Shown one piece after another: positions 62,537 to 64,000 of a stretch of 64,000 nucleotides of DNA. This DNA comes from Silicimonas sp. (GTDB lineage Bacteria > Pseudomonadota > Alphaproteobacteria > Rhodobacterales > Rhodobacteraceae). Location: contig JAJEAC010000129.1 in NCBI GenBank assembly GCA_022824315.1, positions 1-64,000 of the forward strand, given 5' to 3'. Within the stretch, counting starts at the first letter, position 1; each line of letters opens with the position of its first letter. The position numbers and the translations under genes were made by a program. The notes beneath the pieces are model-generated. The model saw only the letters and a list, made by a program, of their open reading frames with translations, was not told the origin of the DNA and did no database searches.

Positions 62537-63367
62537 ATGACTAACGCAACCATACGGAACACGCATCCTCCGGCAATCGAGCTGAAGGGAATCCGGAAGT
62601 CCTTTGTGCTGTCGGAAGGAAGAAACGCAAGGACCGTCATGGCGCTCGACGGAATAGATCTCGCGATAAATCAGCATGAGTTCGTGACCATCATCGGCCC
62701 CTCCGGCTGCGGGAAGACCACGCTCCTGAGGGTCATGGCGTCGCTGATCCTGCCGGACGCGGGAGATGTCCTTGTCGATGGCGCGCCAGTCAGTGAGCCC
62801 GGTACCAAGCGTGCTATGGTGTTCCAGACATTTGGACTCTTCCCGTGGAAGACGGTCATCGACAATGTGACGTTCCCGCTCATGGTGCGTAAACTCCCCG
62901 CAGCCAAGGCGCGAGAGATTGCGATGGAGCATCTCGTACGCGTCGGTCTTGAAAAGTTCGTCGACGCGCACCCCCACCAGCTTTCGGGCGGCATGCAACA
63001 GCGCGTGGGCCTCTCCCGTGCACTCGCGACAGGCGCGGATGTGCTGCTGATGGATGAGCCCTTTGGCGCGATCGACGCGCAAACCCGCGAATTCATGCAG
63101 GAAGAACTCATGCGCATCTGGCAGGAGGAGCAGAAGACGGTGATCTTCATCACTCACGACCTCGACGAGGCGGTAATGCTGGCCGACCGAGTTTTGCTGA
63201 TGTCCCGCGGCCCGGGCCGTGTGCGCGAGATCATCGACGTGGACCTGCCGCGGCCCCGCACGGACTACGATGTACGCGTGCGCAAGAACTTCACCGAGAC
63301 GCGCAGCCATCTGTGGAACCTCCTGCGCAATGATCTTGTCGAGCAGCGTGCGGAGGAGACCACGTGA
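62537..63367 (+). CDS. SsuB/TauB-type ABC transporter ATP-binding protein
   Basis: 276 residues. Walker A GPSGCGKTT at ~57-65, Q-loop MVFQTFGLFPW, signature LSGGMQQRVGLSRALA and Walker B VLLMDEPFGAIDAQTR are intact, followed by FITHDLDEAVMLADRV. The start has an uncertain ribosome site. The family imports sulfonates, nitrate or aromatic/pyrimidine precursors. The permease gene overlaps by 4 bases (GTGA). The binding protein may be the divergent Pht5-like protein or one encoded beyond the window. Confidence 0.9.
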   Translation: MTNATIRNTHPPAIELKGIRKSFVLSEGRNARTVMALDGIDLAINQHEFVTIIGPSGCGKTTLLRVMASLILPDAGDVLVDGAPVSEPGTKRAMVFQTFGLFPWKTVIDNVTFPLMVRKLPAAKAREIAMEHLVRVGLEKFVDAHPHQLSGGMQQRVGLSRALATGADVLLMDEPFGAIDAQTREFMQEELMRIWQEEQKTVIFITHDLDEAVMLADRVLLMSRGPGRVREIIDVDLPRPRTDYDVRVRKNFTETRSHLWNLLRNDLVEQRAEETT

Positions 63368-64000
63368 AGAGACGACCAAATCACGAAGTTCGCCGTGATC
63401 AACTGATTGGTGTCGCGGTCTTCTTGACAGTGTGGGAAGTTTCGGCACAGGCCTTCGACAAGCCGCTTTTGTTGCCTCCCGTCAGCGCAATTCTTGCGGC
63501 GCTCTGGGAACTTCTGATCAGCGGCGCCCTCATCAAGGCGCTTGGCGAGAGCATCCTTCTACTTGTCGCCGGACTGGCTGTGGCATCTCTTATCGGGTTC
63601 ATATGCGGCACGCTGATCGCGCGCTCCAAGACCGCATACTGGATGCTGAACCCCTATTTCAGCGCTCTTTTCGTCACGCCGACCATTGCGCTCGTGCCTC
63701 TCGTACTCGTGTGGTTCGGTTTCGGCTTCACGGGTCGGGTCATCGTCGTGGTCTTGGCTGCTGTCGTTCCAATCCTCTTCAGCGTCGCATCGGGTCTGCG
63801 CGATTCGCCGGACGACCTGATCGAAGTCGCTCGGTCCTTCGGCGTTAAAGGCGAGATTCAACTTCTCTTCCAGGTCCGCCTGCGTGCCGCGATGCCGGTG
63901 CTGATGGCGGGGCTGCGGCTGGCCGCTGGCCGCGCTGTGGTCGGCATGGCAGTGGCCGAAACCTATCTCCGCCTTGGCGGCATCGGCGGGCTGATCAAGT
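63364..64000 (+). CDS. SsuC/TauC-type ABC transporter permease, N-terminal part (runs off the window)
   Basis: The GTG at 63364 overlaps the ATPase stop. About 212 residues are in the window: MKRRPNHEVRRDQLIGVAVFL, then PLLLPPVSAILAALWEL, the typical LPPVS segment. FVTPTIALVPLVLVWFGFGFTGR matches the conserved P-x-A-x-x-PL-x-x-WFG motif, and the EAA loop is EVARSFGVKGEIQLLFQVRLRAAMP. Roughly five membrane segments are seen. It is the membrane half of the importer. The 3-prime end lies beyond base 64000. Confidence 0.9.
   Translation, partial: MKRRPNHEVRRDQLIGVAVFLTVWEVSAQAFDKPLLLPPVSAILAALWELLISGALIKALGESILLLVAGLAVASLIGFICGTLIARSKTAYWMLNPYFSALFVTPTIALVPLVLVWFGFGFTGRVIVVVLAAVVPILFSVASGLRDSPDDLIEVARSFGVKGEIQLLFQVRLRAAMPVLMAGLRLAAGRAVVGMAVAETYLRLGGIGGLIK

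Overview
The window is GC-rich, gene-dense chromosomal-type DNA of an alphaproteobacterium. The best guess is a Rhodobacterales-like, probably marine, heterotroph. This is inferred from the TRAP and ABC uptake systems, a DUF2927 lipoprotein, the ProXVW-type betaine transporters, Rieske/GlxA genes for quaternary amines and the operon style (many ATGA or GTGA overlaps). No rRNA, tRNA, CRISPR array, complete insertion sequence or phage structural gene was found.

Region 1 (1-11796) is an acid-sugar catabolic locus. A minus-strand run carries an EamA exporter fragment, two phytanoyl-CoA-type dioxygenases, a TRAP transporter (dctM, dctQ, dctP), two mandelate-racemase-type enolases, a zinc dehydrogenase and a KduD-like reductase. 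It diverges from a FadR-type GntR regulator coupled to a KdgK-type kinase. Two matching 15-bp operator-like palindromes lie in the divergent promoter region. Region 2 (12282-23781) looks like carnitine/betaine catabolism and uptake: a SnoaL-like protein, a broken GntR regulator, a carnitine-dehydrogenase-like enzyme, two SDRs, a CntA-like Rieske oxygenase, a GlxA-type AraC regulator and a betaine ABC transporter with a double-length permease.

Region 3 (23782-30422) is mixed accessory DNA: a pRiA4b ORF-3 family gene, a PanB-like enzyme divergent from a 3-hydroxyisobutyrate-dehydrogenase-like enzyme, a TacA/TacT-type toxin-antitoxin pair, a DUF2927 lipoprotein and a LacI regulator. Region 4 (30469-36756) is an operon under a clear LacI-type operator: a DUF1989-GcvT fusion enzyme plus a second betaine-type ABC transporter whose permease has an unusual N-terminal extension, ended by a 14-bp-stem terminator. 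Region 5 (36937-49723) carries a TIM-barrel isomerase, an M20 hydrolase with a dipeptide-type ABC transporter, an aldehyde dehydrogenase and SDR, a VOC dioxygenase, an alpha/beta hydrolase gene broken by one in-frame TGA, a 1-Cys peroxiredoxin and a small membrane protein.

Region 6 (49865-59690) is the most unusual part. On the minus strand, a SWIM-SNF2 ATPase is followed by a 1702-residue protein joining a DnaQ-like exonuclease, a RecQ helicase and a UvrD helicase. The large gene then runs by successive 4-bp overlaps into a 63-codon acidic ORF, a DUF433 gene and a DUF5615 PIN-like gene, with a Uma2-type nuclease just beyond. I do not recognise this combination as a named system; a DNA-surveillance, repair or anti-phage role is inferred. 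Region 7 (60588-64000) has a GntR regulator, a periplasmic-binding-like protein related to 4,5-dihydroxyphthalate decarboxylase, and an SsuB/SsuC-type ABC transporter cut by the window end.
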